This document shows positions 28,328 to 36,435 of a DNA stretch of 64,000 nt, piece by piece. Under the pieces are notes generated by a model, which was given only the letters and a program-made list of their open reading frames with translations, had not been told where the DNA came from and ran no database searches. The stretch comes from Bacteroides sp. (GTDB taxonomy: Bacteria > Bacteroidota > Bacteroidia > Bacteroidales > Bacteroidaceae): the NCBI GenBank assembly GCA_017472925.1, contig JAFUNS010000029.1, positions 112,308-176,307 of the forward strand, in the 5' to 3' direction. The stretch's first letter is position 1, and each line of letters starts with the position of its first letter. Both the position numbers and the translations under genes were made by a program.

Positions 28328-28570
28328 TTATCTAATTTCATGCAAAGCCTTGCAAAGTTGGTCAGGACAAGATGTCCAACGGTTTCCGCATCTGATTCCT
28401 TCCAATCGGCTGATGACATCTTCTACCTTCATGCCTTTTACCAGTCGGCTGATGCCTTGAAGGTTTCCGTTACAACCTCCCCAGAAAAAAACTTCCTTTA
28501 TAATACCGTCTTCAACTTCTAACTCAATGTGGCTACTGCAAGTACCTTGGGTCTTGTAAGTTAGCTTCAT
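28328..28570 (-). CDS. TSCPD domain protein (TIGR03905-like)
   Basis: 80 residues. The TSCPD motif that names the family is at residues 66-70 (NRWTSCPDQLCKAL), preceded by conserved WGGCNGNLQGISRLV and GIRCGN. Four or five cysteines suggest metal or redox chemistry. The domain also occurs at the C-terminus of adenosylcobalamin-dependent ribonucleotide reductases; the free-standing form has no established function. It starts 1 bp after the yebC stop, so it is in the pheT-yebC operon. Confidence 0.88.
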   Translation of the reverse strand: MKLTYKTQGTCSSHIELEVEDGIIKEVFFWGGCNGNLQGISRLVKGMKVEDVISRLEGIRCGNRWTSCPDQLCKALHEIR

Positions 28571-28571
28571 T

Positions 28572-29309
28572 TTATTCTTCAGATTCAGCTGGTTTCATAT
28601 TGGTGTAAACGGTCTGAACATCATCGAATTCTTCGAGGCGTTCAATCATCTTGTCGATGGTTTCACGTTGTTCGGCAGTTACATCCTTTGTATCATTAGG
28701 AATGTATGTAAAGTCACCACCCACTTCTTCAAAGCCACATTCTTCAAGGTGCTTCTGAATAGCGGCATAACTCTTCGGGTCGCCATAGATAGTGATTGTA
28801 CCTTCTTCTTCGTCCATATCGTATTCATCTTCTACATTGAAGTCAATCAGGTCGAGGATAAGTTCGTCCATATCCACATCGTCTTTCTTCTTGAAAGTGA
28901 ATACGCACTTGTGGTCGAACAAGAATGCCAACGAACCTGTAGTACCAAGGTTACCACCGAACTTATTGAATACCGAGCGTACATCGGCTACGGTACGTGT
29001 AGTGTTGTCGGTCAATGTATCCACGAATACTGCGATACCATGAGGTCCGTATCCTTCGTATGTCATGCCCTTGTAATCGCTCTGGTCCTTACCCATCGCA
29101 TTCTTGATGGCACGTTCAATGTTATCCTTCGGCATATTTTCGCGCTTACAAGTAGCGATTACACCACGAAGTGTAGAGTTGGTATCTGGGTCTGGTCCAC
29201 CAGCCTTTACGGCAATAGCAATTTGTTTACCCAAACGTGTAAATGTCTTGGCCATGTGGCCCCATCTTTTCAGCTTTGCTGCTTTTCTATATTCAAACGC
29301 TCTTCCCAT
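28572..29309 (-). CDS. yebC: YebC/PmpR-family translation or transcription regulator
   Basis: 245 residues. Typical family start MGRAFEYRKAAKLKRWGHMA, then GGPDPDTNSTLRGVIATCKR, NMPKDNIERAIKNAMG, YEGYGPHGIAVFVDTLTDN and FNKFGGNLGTTGSLAFLF. The C-terminus is acidic. Family members were first described as transcription factors; more recent work ties YebC proteins to relief of ribosome stalling at proline motifs, which would fit its position downstream of pheT. It lies 29 bp after pheT. Confidence 0.95.
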   Translation of the reverse strand: MGRAFEYRKAAKLKRWGHMAKTFTRLGKQIAIAVKAGGPDPDTNSTLRGVIATCKRENMPKDNIERAIKNAMGKDQSDYKGMTYEGYGPHGIAVFVDTLTDNTTRTVADVRSVFNKFGGNLGTTGSLAFLFDHKCVFTFKKKDDVDMDELILDLIDFNVEDEYDMDEEEGTITIYGDPKSYAAIQKHLEECGFEEVGGDFTYIPNDTKDVTAEQRETIDKMIERLEEFDDVQTVYTNMKPAESEE

Positions 29310-29338
29310 GGGAATAATATTTTAATTTGTTATACTTA

Positions 29339-31801
29339 TTATCTTAATTTGGCATCCAATTTATTCTGCAGGTTGGTAATCAACTTCTGCATAATCTTGT
29401 CAATCTGCTTATCGTTCAGAGTAGCATTTTCATCCTGAAGTGTGAAGCTTACCGCATAGCTCTTCTTGCCTGCTTCAAGGTTCTTTCCTTCGTAGACATC
29501 AAACAAAGCCACTTCCTTCAACAGTTTCTTTTCTGTTTCGTAAGCAATCTTTTCGATTTCAGAGAACTGTACCTTCTTGTCGAGCAAGAGTGCCAAGTCG
29601 CGCTTAACGGCCGGGAACTTGGTAAGTTCCTTGAAGTTCACCTTCGAAGTCTTGATAGCCTTCATCAATTCATTCCAATTGATTTCTGCGTAATAGATTT
29701 CATTGTCAATGTCGAACTTCTTCTGGAGTTTCTTGCTTACGATACCAAATGTAGCGAGCAACTTACCGCCACGAGTATGAACGGTGATAGCGGTTGCGTA
29801 TACATCGTTGGTCAAGTTACCGAATACTACGGTTCCGTAGTTCAAGCCCAAACGAGCGAAGATATTAAGAACGTACGCCTTGAGTTCGTAAACACTTGAA
29901 GCTTCGTCGGCATGTGCCCAAGAGTTGCTTACACGCTTACCGGTTACCCACAAAGCCAAATGATATTCTTCCTTGTAGGGCGACAAAGCCTTTTCAGCAT
30001 TACGCTTTTCTTCGTTGAAGAAGTAAGTGTTACCGAATTCAAAGAACTTCAAGTCGGCATTCTTACGGTTGGCATTGTGCTGGATGCTTTCCAAACCACC
30101 GAACAAGAGTGTCTGACGCATTACATTTAAGTCGTTGCTCAATGGGTTCATCAAGTGTACAAGGTTAGCCGGAGCGAATGTTTCCAAGCCTTCGTAATAA
30201 CCGGCTGCGGTCAATGAGTTGTTGAGGATTTCATTGAAACCACATCCTACCAATTGTTCTGAAATGATGTTTTGCAACTTGTGTGAGTTGTCCACTTCGC
30301 CCTTGGTAGTCAAGCTCGACTTCAAGGTAGTCGGGATTTCCACATTATTGTATCCATAGATACGGAGGATATCTTCTACCACGTCGCAATCACGCTGAAC
30401 ATCTACACGATAAGGAGGTACTTGCAAAGAAAGACCTTCTGAAGTTTCGTTTACAATCTTCATTTCGAGGCTTGTCACGATGCTCTTTACAGTTTCTGCA
30501 GGAATTTCCTTACCAATCAAGGTATTTACCTTGTTGTATGTCAATTCTACTTCGAAGTCTGCTATCGGGTTAGGATAATTGTCCTTTACTTCGGATGCAA
30601 TGGTTCCACCGGCCAATTCCTTAATCAAGAGAGCAGCTTCCTTCAAAGCATAAAGTGTACCGTTCGGGTCAATACCACGTTCGAAGCGGAAGGATGAGTC
30701 GGTGCTCAAACCATGACGACGGGCAGTCTTACGTACCCATGTAGGGTTGAAGTAAGCCGATTCGATGAATACATCGGTTGTTTTTTCTGTAGTACCCGAA
30801 TCCAATCCACCGAATACACCGGCGATACACATCGGCTCTTCGGTATTGCAAATCATCAAGTCCTTTTCAGAAAGCTTGCGTTCTACCTCGTCGAGAGTTA
30901 CAAACTTGGTACCTTCGGCACAAGTCTTCACCACAATTTTTCCACCCTTGATTTGGTTGGCATCGAAGCAATGTAGCGGTTGTCCGTATGCATGGAGAAT
31001 GTAATTAGTGATATCGACGATGTTGTTAATTGGACGAAGACCGATGAGGCGCAACTTGTTCTGCAACCATTCGGGACTTTCCTTCACGGTTACTCCCTTG
31101 ATGGAAACGCCTGCATAACGTGGACAAGCTTCTACGTTTTCTACTTCCACTTCAATATTCAAGTCATTGTTTTCAACTTGGAATGCATCTACCGACGGGC
31201 GCTTCAATTCAGCTTGATAACCATTCTGAATCAAATAAGCATACAAGTCGCGTGCTACACCGTAGTGTGAACAAGCATCAGCACGGTTAGGAGTAATATC
31301 CACTTCGAGCACATACTCGCTCTTGATGTTGTAATAATCCTTGGCGGGAGTACCTGGTACAGCGTCAGCAGGAAGTACAATGATACCCTCGTGACTGGTA
31401 CCGATACCTATTTCGTCTTCGGCACAAATCATACCGTTCGATTCAATCCCACGAAGTTTCGATTTCTTGATAGTGAAGCAATCGTCGCCATCATATAACT
31501 TGGTACCCAAAGTAGCAACTACCACTTTTTGTCCAGCAGCTACATTAGCTGCGCCACATACAATTTGTACAGGATCTCCCTGTCCCAAGTTAACGGTAGT
31601 AACGTGCATATGGTCTGAGTTGGGATGTGGTTCGCAAGTCAGCACTTCGCCGATAACAATACCTTCCAACCCACCTTTAATGGTTTGGACTTCTTCTACG
31701 CCCCCTGTTTCCAATCCGATGGAAGTCAGTGCAGCAGCTACTTCTTCCGGAGTCAAATCGAAGTTGACGTATTCTTTCAGCCAATTATAAGAGATATTCA
31801 T
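29339..31801 (-). CDS. pheT: Phenylalanine-tRNA ligase beta subunit
   Basis: 820 residues, full length. Domains in order: EMAP/tRNA-binding OB fold (about 40-150, VIGEVLTCEPHPNSDHMHV), B3/B4 editing core (about 210-400, PRYAGVSIKGV, RPINNIVDITNYI), B5 (about 405-475), catalytic-like B6/B7 domain (about 490-690), and a C-terminal ferredoxin-fold anticodon-binding domain (FPAVKRDLALLLD to end). It edits mischarged Tyr-tRNA(Phe) and binds tRNA together with PheS, which is not in the window. First gene of the operon pheT-yebC-TSCPD. Confidence 0.97.
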   Translation of the reverse strand: MNISYNWLKEYVNFDLTPEEVAAALTSIGLETGGVEEVQTIKGGLEGIVIGEVLTCEPHPNSDHMHVTTVNLGQGDPVQIVCGAANVAAGQKVVVATLGTKLYDGDDCFTIKKSKLRGIESNGMICAEDEIGIGTSHEGIIVLPADAVPGTPAKDYYNIKSEYVLEVDITPNRADACSHYGVARDLYAYLIQNGYQAELKRPSVDAFQVENNDLNIEVEVENVEACPRYAGVSIKGVTVKESPEWLQNKLRLIGLRPINNIVDITNYILHAYGQPLHCFDANQIKGGKIVVKTCAEGTKFVTLDEVERKLSEKDLMICNTEEPMCIAGVFGGLDSGTTEKTTDVFIESAYFNPTWVRKTARRHGLSTDSSFRFERGIDPNGTLYALKEAALLIKELAGGTIASEVKDNYPNPIADFEVELTYNKVNTLIGKEIPAETVKSIVTSLEMKIVNETSEGLSLQVPPYRVDVQRDCDVVEDILRIYGYNNVEIPTTLKSSLTTKGEVDNSHKLQNIISEQLVGCGFNEILNNSLTAAGYYEGLETFAPANLVHLMNPLSNDLNVMRQTLLFGGLESIQHNANRKNADLKFFEFGNTYFFNEEKRNAEKALSPYKEEYHLALWVTGKRVSNSWAHADEASSVYELKAYVLNIFARLGLNYGTVVFGNLTNDVYATAITVHTRGGKLLATFGIVSKKLQKKFDIDNEIYYAEINWNELMKAIKTSKVNFKELTKFPAVKRDLALLLDKKVQFSEIEKIAYETEKKLLKEVALFDVYEGKNLEAGKKSYAVSFTLQDENATLNDKQIDKIMQKLITNLQNKLDAKLR

Positions 31802-31836
31802 ATATGATATTTTTTTTGTTTTTCTATAAAGACTTG

Positions 31837-31844
31837 CAAAGATA
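31837..31844 (-). promoter_or_regulatory. Promoter -7 box of pheT
   Basis: TATCTTTG on the minus strand, 35 bp before ATG 31801, divergent from the fic promoter at 31896-31927. Confidence 0.55.
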
Positions 31845-31895
31845 ATGCTTTTTTCTTATTCTTATGGAATAATTCGGATAAAATACTGAAACAAT

Positions 31896-31927
31896 CTTGG
31901 ATGTTCAAAGTTAAATGTGTAAGTTTG
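31896..31927 (+). promoter_or_regulatory. Promoter of the fic gene
   Basis: CTTG (31896-31899), 20-nt spacer, TAAGTTTG (31920-31927). It lies inside the longest possible open frame (from 31901), so translation must start later, most likely at ATG 31949. Confidence 0.65.
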
Positions 31928-31948
31928 CAAATCAAAATGCTATCGTTT

Positions 31949-32734
31949 ATGTTCGAAATAGAAATAAAGGAATACGAAAACTTGTTGATGGCTTATCGGC
32001 AGAAGGTAACAGAAAGAATGGCGGTTTCTGATTTAAAGGAGTATAACGAAATTCTCTTTTCTGCCCATAGTTGTGCCATCGAGGGAAATTCCTTTTCCGT
32101 AAACGACACCCGAGAACTGAAAGAAAAAGGGTTGGGAGTAATTCCGCAAGGAAAAACTTTATTCGAAGCTTTCGAAATGTTAGATCATTTCAAAGCCTAC
32201 GAATTTCTTTTCAACCAACCGGAAACACCTCTGACAGAAGAACTATTGAAAGAAACGCATCGCATATTAACGGAGCACACCCTCACCTATCGTTATCCCG
32301 ATGCCCAACCAGGAGAATATACTCAAACCGACATGTGTGCTGGCGATACCATCTTTGGTGAACACGAACAACTGATAGCCCGAATTCCCCAACTGCTATC
32401 TTCTACCCAACGGGCATTGGAAGAGAACAAGATTCATCCCATGATTATAGCTGCCCGTTTCCATGGCTTTTACGAATATCTCCATCCTTTCCGCGATGGT
32501 AACGGACGCATCGGCCGATTGTTTTCAAATTTCATTTTACACAAAGCAGGTCATCCCATCGTCATCATTACACAGGAAAGTAAATCCGAGTATATCAATG
32601 CCTTACGATTCATTCGTACCGAACGGACGGACGAGCATCTCATCTCCTTCTTTTTCCAAACGGCCATTAAAAGAATGAAACAAGAAATGGACGAGAAGAA
32701 AAAGCAAAGTTTGGCTTTTTCGTTTTTGTTTTAA
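31949..32734 (+). CDS. Fic-domain protein (self-inhibited class)
   Basis: 261 residues from ATG 31949. The Fic core motif HPFRDGNGRIGR (His about residue 179) is canonical, so AMP transfer to target hydroxyl groups should be possible. An inhibitory-helix motif SCAIEGNS (Glu about residue 45) lies N-terminal of the core, as in class II Fic proteins in which the glutamate blocks ATP orientation. No antitoxin-like gene is adjacent, consistent with built-in inhibition. Target unknown. The reading frame extends to 31901, but a consensus promoter overlaps that part. Flanked by pheT (divergent) and the fimbrillin gene (convergent). Confidence 0.9.
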   Translation: MFEIEIKEYENLLMAYRQKVTERMAVSDLKEYNEILFSAHSCAIEGNSFSVNDTRELKEKGLGVIPQGKTLFEAFEMLDHFKAYEFLFNQPETPLTEELLKETHRILTEHTLTYRYPDAQPGEYTQTDMCAGDTIFGEHEQLIARIPQLLSSTQRALEENKIHPMIIAARFHGFYEYLHPFRDGNGRIGRLFSNFILHKAGHPIVIITQESKSEYINALRFIRTERTDEHLISFFFQTAIKRMKQEMDEKKKQSLAFSFLF

Positions 32735-32833
32735 ACATTTGGTCAAGAAAACTATGGAAAAATTTTAAGTACATAACAAAATAATAGAATAGTCTTTTAT
32801 AACCTCAATTTAAATTATCAAATACTAATATAA

Positions 32834-32877
32834 ATCGAGTAGAAGATAAACCATCCTTTGTTTTCCTTCTACTCGAT
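32834..32877. terminator. Bidirectional terminator between fic and the fimbrillin gene
   Basis: A perfect 12-bp stem ATCGAGTAGAAG / CTTCTACTCGAT (32834-32845, 32866-32877) with a 20-nt loop, between convergent genes. The region 32735-32833 is AT-rich and otherwise empty. Confidence 0.75.
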
Positions 32878-32925
32878 ATAATGTTTATGCGTAATAAGCT
32901 ATCTTGTCAGGATAGGGTTATTTTC

Positions 32926-35793
32926 TTATTGTCCTTCAACTATCTTACTTCCTCCTTTAACAGTAATGAGATCATTATATTCTGCTGCATCTTCATCACA
33001 CCAAACAGCATTCACATTGTCAGCTTCAACCTTCTCAATGTTGATGTCTTTAAGATTGATTTCTGCACCCGCTTTTGACTTAACCATAATAGCAGCCTTT
33101 GCATTGGTAATAAATTTTGTATCTGTAGCATTCAATACAGTTTTCTTTACCGTACCACCTGTACTTTCAATATACTGCTCATCAATTTTTATACCGCGAC
33201 CATTAGCATTATCAATTTTACCACCATTGATAGTTACCGTAGAGCCTTTCGCTTCTATCCACATAGCATAAAGCCCTGAATTTGTATTTTCTGTAATGTT
33301 CACATTATTCAAAACTGCGTCAGCTCCATTAGCGATACAAACACATTGGTCGAAATCTACATCCGTCATTTCCACATCACAATTGAATCTGATGTCATAA
33401 AGATCCCATGTTGTACTAATTGGACTTCCATCGGTTGTCTTTGTTTTAGCACCTTTCACTTTCAAGTTCTTTAAAACCAACTTTGCATTACTGTTTGTAA
33501 AATCAGCAAACAAATTGTGATAATGAGATGTGATTTGAATTGAATGATTATTACCATCAATAATCACATTAGCCGCACTAACATCTTTATCTTGAGGTAA
33601 ATTCAAATCTGCTCCCAATAAAATTTTGATATCCGAAGCTGTAGCATCAGTCAATGCAGAAAGAAGTTGAGCATCTGTTGACACAACCAATGAGCCATCG
33701 ATATACACCTTTTGGTCTTCGTCATTATCAATATAATAAAGGTTAATTCCATCACCTAAAGTTGTATTATTGAGATTTACAGTATATTTACTACCTGCAT
33801 ATTGAGCTGAGCCTAACTGAACAAAATTTTGTGAATTATATATCTTGTTACCTTCGAATGTAGCAACATTACCTTCTTTCGCTACATACTTCAAAGAATA
33901 ATCCTTGTAGGTATTGAATGTACAATTAGTTACTGTCAAATCCGCATCGCCGTAAATCTGCATAGCACGAGCACTTGCGTGATTATCCTTACCTTCAAAT
34001 GTACAATCATTGAAAGTCAACGACATTTTATTAACAATCCACCAAGTCATTACACCTGTTTCCTTACCTGATGTACCTTCTACAATGAACTTACAACCAT
34101 CGAAAGTGAAGTTACCTCCCCAAGCACCAACACATGGCTTGATATTCTGAGCAGTACCTGTAAACCAACCTTCTGTTTGAAGAGTATTGTCAAGCGTAAT
34201 ATTCTTCACAATAACAGTAGAAGGAGTGCCATTCGATTGATGATCAAGACCAGCTATTGAAACTTCTTGACTTACCGTCTTAGGCTCAAATGTGATATTC
34301 TTACCACCAGTAACTTTTACAACTTCTTCATACTGACCTGCTGACAAAGTAAACGATAATTCATTTGTATTCAATACATCCTTTCCATAACTCATCAATT
34401 CAGTAATATTGTCGGTAGAATACTTGTCATTCAAAACAACAGCATGTTCTGTATCTTCATAAACAACGATTGTATTGTCTGGCAATGTTACAGGAAGTGT
34501 ACCTCCTGCATTAGTAATATAAAGTGTACCATTCGTGTTGTTCTCAATTGCGCTGATTTTACTGTCTTTTTCTACCCTTACATTACCTTGATTGACAGAT
34601 AGTTTTTCTACTTTTACGCCAGTGCCGATAATAGTCGTATTTTTCTTTGAAGAAACAACGAGTGTAGTAACCGTACCTTGTTTGATATATACTTCACCGT
34701 TAGGAACATTGGCATTTACTGTAGGTATTGTTTCACCAACGGGGACTTCAATGATTACTTTACCATCGTATGCTCCACCTGTTTCATTGTTGATAGTAAT
34801 AACAGCATCATCTGCTACATTTTCAAACATGAAAGTAGTAGTCTTGGTATCCAAAGATGCTGGAATTTCGATAGTCTGACTACCTGTTACTTCTCCTGTA
34901 ACTTGTACGGTCAAATCATCTTTAGTTGTGCTAAGAACCTGGTCATTTATTTGATCTACAGACGTTACCTCCTTAACATCTTTATTGTCACCTACCAATA
35001 CGCTTTCACCTATCTCAGCCCAAACAATATCCCCACGGTTTACAGTCTTATTACTTGATTTTTTCGTAAACTTGGTCACATCGTCAACGGTTACTTTTAC
35101 CTTAAGGTCATAAGTTCCCGTTGGAATAGGAACGTATAACACAATACTTGTTTCATTTGTATTTGTCGGACGATTATAGGTAACAGTTACCATATCCTCG
35201 CCATCAGTTGTAGTGGCAAAAGCAGGAGTCTCACCAGACAAATCAGCAGTAAATGCTCCGGAAATCTTTTTGGATGAAGTAAGTGTGAAGATATGTTCGC
35301 CGGTAAATTCCCAGTCATTGAACTTAAATGCGACAATCGCTCCCAAATGCTTGAACGACGCTTTTCCGTCTTTCACTTTTGCATACATTGGAATGCCTTG
35401 TGCAGAAGTAAAAAAGTCTGCATCAACATCATCGTAAGTATATGTTGACGGAAAATTCCACGTCAATTGGCTTCCATTTACATTATCTTCGGCCATTGCA
35501 TACGGATAAACGGCATACCCCGAACTTGTATTGACTCCATATCCTGTAAACGTTGCCGTTTTTGATTTGTCGGCATCATTGGTACTCATAATACCTTCAT
35601 TTACCCAAATTTTATCTCCATTGTGCCAGAAAAAAGACCAGTCTTCATCTTTCTCAAAGCCTACGCGCGAATGTTCGTTAACAGATTCTACTGTTACATT
35701 GAGTCTTGATTCACTCATTGAGTTGACCATTTCCTCATGGGTACAACTTGCCATGGCCATAGCTAATGCTATGCCTAAATAAAATTTTCTCAT
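32926..35793 (-). CDS. Large surface lipoprotein: fimbrillin-like domain plus beta-helix repeats
   Basis: 955 residues from ATG 35793. The lipoprotein signal ends MAMASC (Cys17). Residues ~30-270 resemble the Mfa-like/fimbrillin N-terminal domain (WSFFWHNGDKIWVNEG, SYAVYPYA-like SGYAVYPYAMAEDN, FKHLGAIVAFKF, VNRGDIVWAEIG). From ~290 to the end there are many short hydrophobic-polar strands typical of a right-handed parallel beta-helix (FDGCKFIVEGTSG, LTFNDCTFEGKDNH, LTVTNCTFNTYKD, VEMTDVDFDQCV, KAAIMVKSKAGAEINLKD). It probably is displayed on the surface as an adhesin or pilus-related protein rather than a small pilin. It follows a 37-residue peptide gene by 37 bp and seems to be transcribed from a promoter within inverted repeats at 36170-36315. 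Confidence 0.82.
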   Translation of the reverse strand: MRKFYLGIALAMAMASCTHEEMVNSMSESRLNVTVESVNEHSRVGFEKDEDWSFFWHNGDKIWVNEGIMSTNDADKSKTATFTGYGVNTSSGYAVYPYAMAEDNVNGSQLTWNFPSTYTYDDVDADFFTSAQGIPMYAKVKDGKASFKHLGAIVAFKFNDWEFTGEHIFTLTSSKKISGAFTADLSGETPAFATTTDGEDMVTVTYNRPTNTNETSIVLYVPIPTGTYDLKVKVTVDDVTKFTKKSSNKTVNRGDIVWAEIGESVLVGDNKDVKEVTSVDQINDQVLSTTKDDLTVQVTGEVTGSQTIEIPASLDTKTTTFMFENVADDAVITINNETGGAYDGKVIIEVPVGETIPTVNANVPNGEVYIKQGTVTTLVVSSKKNTTIIGTGVKVEKLSVNQGNVRVEKDSKISAIENNTNGTLYITNAGGTLPVTLPDNTIVVYEDTEHAVVLNDKYSTDNITELMSYGKDVLNTNELSFTLSAGQYEEVVKVTGGKNITFEPKTVSQEVSIAGLDHQSNGTPSTVIVKNITLDNTLQTEGWFTGTAQNIKPCVGAWGGNFTFDGCKFIVEGTSGKETGVMTWWIVNKMSLTFNDCTFEGKDNHASARAMQIYGDADLTVTNCTFNTYKDYSLKYVAKEGNVATFEGNKIYNSQNFVQLGSAQYAGSKYTVNLNNTTLGDGINLYYIDNDEDQKVYIDGSLVVSTDAQLLSALTDATASDIKILLGADLNLPQDKDVSAANVIIDGNNHSIQITSHYHNLFADFTNSNAKLVLKNLKVKGAKTKTTDGSPISTTWDLYDIRFNCDVEMTDVDFDQCVCIANGADAVLNNVNITENTNSGLYAMWIEAKGSTVTINGGKIDNANGRGIKIDEQYIESTGGTVKKTVLNATDTKFITNAKAAIMVKSKAGAEINLKDINIEKVEADNVNAVWCDEDAAEYNDLITVKGGSKIVEGQ

Positions 35794-35830
35794 AAAACTA
35801 AACAATTTAAATTATAGATTTCATTTAGAA

Positions 35831-35944
35831 TTAAAATGGATTGCTGCCACCTTTTTCACCATCAAAAGAGTTGGCAAACCCTTTTTCCACCTCCACTTGG
35901 ATGACTTCCACTATCGGAGGTACATACATAACTTCTTTTTCCAT
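35831..35944 (-). CDS. 37-residue peptide upstream of the fimbrillin gene
   Basis: The frame MEKEVMYVPPIVEVIQVEVE, then KGFANSFDGEKGGSNPF, stop. It has no signal peptide. The pattern (short, 'YVPP...EV' start, acidic middle, Gly/Ser/Asn-rich tail with FANS and GG) resembles a widespread class of short Bacteroidales peptides of unknown function found ahead of fimbrillin-like genes. Same strand as the lipoprotein gene and 37 bp upstream of it, so one transcript is likely. It was chosen over the overlapping frame 35862-36071 because its composition is protein-like and it ends just before the next start. Confidence 0.65.
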   Translation of the reverse strand: MEKEVMYVPPIVEVIQVEVEKGFANSFDGEKGGSNPF

Positions 35945-36006
35945 AAGCATCTATACTTTTAACATGCCTGTAAGTCTCCGAATTCTGGCGATAAACATGA
36001 AGGTAA

Positions 36007-36099
36007 CTATACAAAGAAAGTGTGAGACTTGTCCTGCTCATCAACACTAGGCATCGCCAAACGCCCCACAAGAATGAACAAAAGAAACAATATTCTCAC
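36007..36099 (-). CDS. Possible 30-residue hydrophobic leader peptide (GTG start)
   Basis: A 31-codon frame with a GTG start: hydrophobic VRILFLLFILVGRLAMPS followed by DEQDKSHTFFV. It looks like a signal or single-helix peptide. It lies in the long leader between the promoter near 36280 and the 37-residue peptide gene. The lack of an ATG and the short length keep confidence low. The rest of 35945-36170 shows no recognisable gene. Confidence 0.25.
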   Translation of the reverse strand: MRILFLLFILVGRLAMPSVDEQDKSHTFFV

Positions 36100-36169
36100 A
36101 CTGGAACATATACAATGAGCAAAAGCCAATAATGGCTAACCTGCTAACATTATATACATAAATACAGAA

Positions 36170-36315
36170 TGAGCGTTGCTATTGTCTCTATCCTCTTGTT
36201 AGAAATTGGCGATTTCAGTGTTAGGATAAAGCAAAAAGCGCTTTCTTATATATCCGGCCATTTCTCCGGCCAGACATTGCAAAGATACGTTTTCTTTTTT
36301 ACAATGCAACGCTCA
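36170..36315. repeat. Inverted-repeat-bounded segment containing the fimbrillin promoter (candidate invertible element)
   Basis: Left repeat TGAGCGTTGCTATTGT (36170-36185) and right repeat ACAATGCAACGCTCA (36301-36315) are inverted copies that differ by one inserted base. Between them lies a TATCTTTG box directed at the fimbrillin operon; its TTG partner (36307-36309) falls inside the right repeat. This is the layout of Bacteroidales phase-variable promoters; inversion itself is not shown by one sequence. Confidence 0.55.
36280..36309 (-). promoter_or_regulatory. Promoter of the peptide-fimbrillin operon
   Basis: TTG (36307-36309), 19-nt spacer, TATCTTTG (36280-36287) on the minus strand. 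A second TATCTTTG without a TTG partner lies at 36335-36342. The leader to the 37-residue peptide gene would be about 330 nt. Confidence 0.65.
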
Positions 36316-36435
36316 AATAAGAATATTATTTCTTCAAAGATAAATATTTTCTTAAATATATGATTTAATTGAAGAAAATTATTCGAAGAAGGTAGTGCGA
36401 AAAACAAATAGATAGTAAAATTAATTAAGGTTAGA

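Noticed and set aside
28668-29438. A 256-codon plus-strand open frame opposite yebC
   Set aside because: Antisense shadow of yebC running into the pheT end; Cys/Ile/Phe-rich nonsense composition.
31901-31948. N-terminal extension of the Fic protein to 31901
   Set aside because: A TTG-N20-TAAGTTTG promoter covers 31896-31927, so the RNA should begin after it.
32926-35793. Repeat-like strands of the fimbrillin/beta-helix gene as a CRISPR or DNA tandem repeat
   Set aside because: The similarity is at the protein-pattern level only; there are no regularly spaced identical DNA units. No CRISPR array was seen anywhere in the window.
35862-36071. A 69-codon minus-strand frame in the fimbrillin leader
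   Set aside because: It overlaps the more convincing 37-residue peptide gene in another frame and ends in an unlikely composition.
36170-36315. Reading the inverted repeats at 36170/36301 as a terminator
   Set aside because: The arms are over 100 nt apart, no T tract follows, and the predicted start of transcription lies between them.
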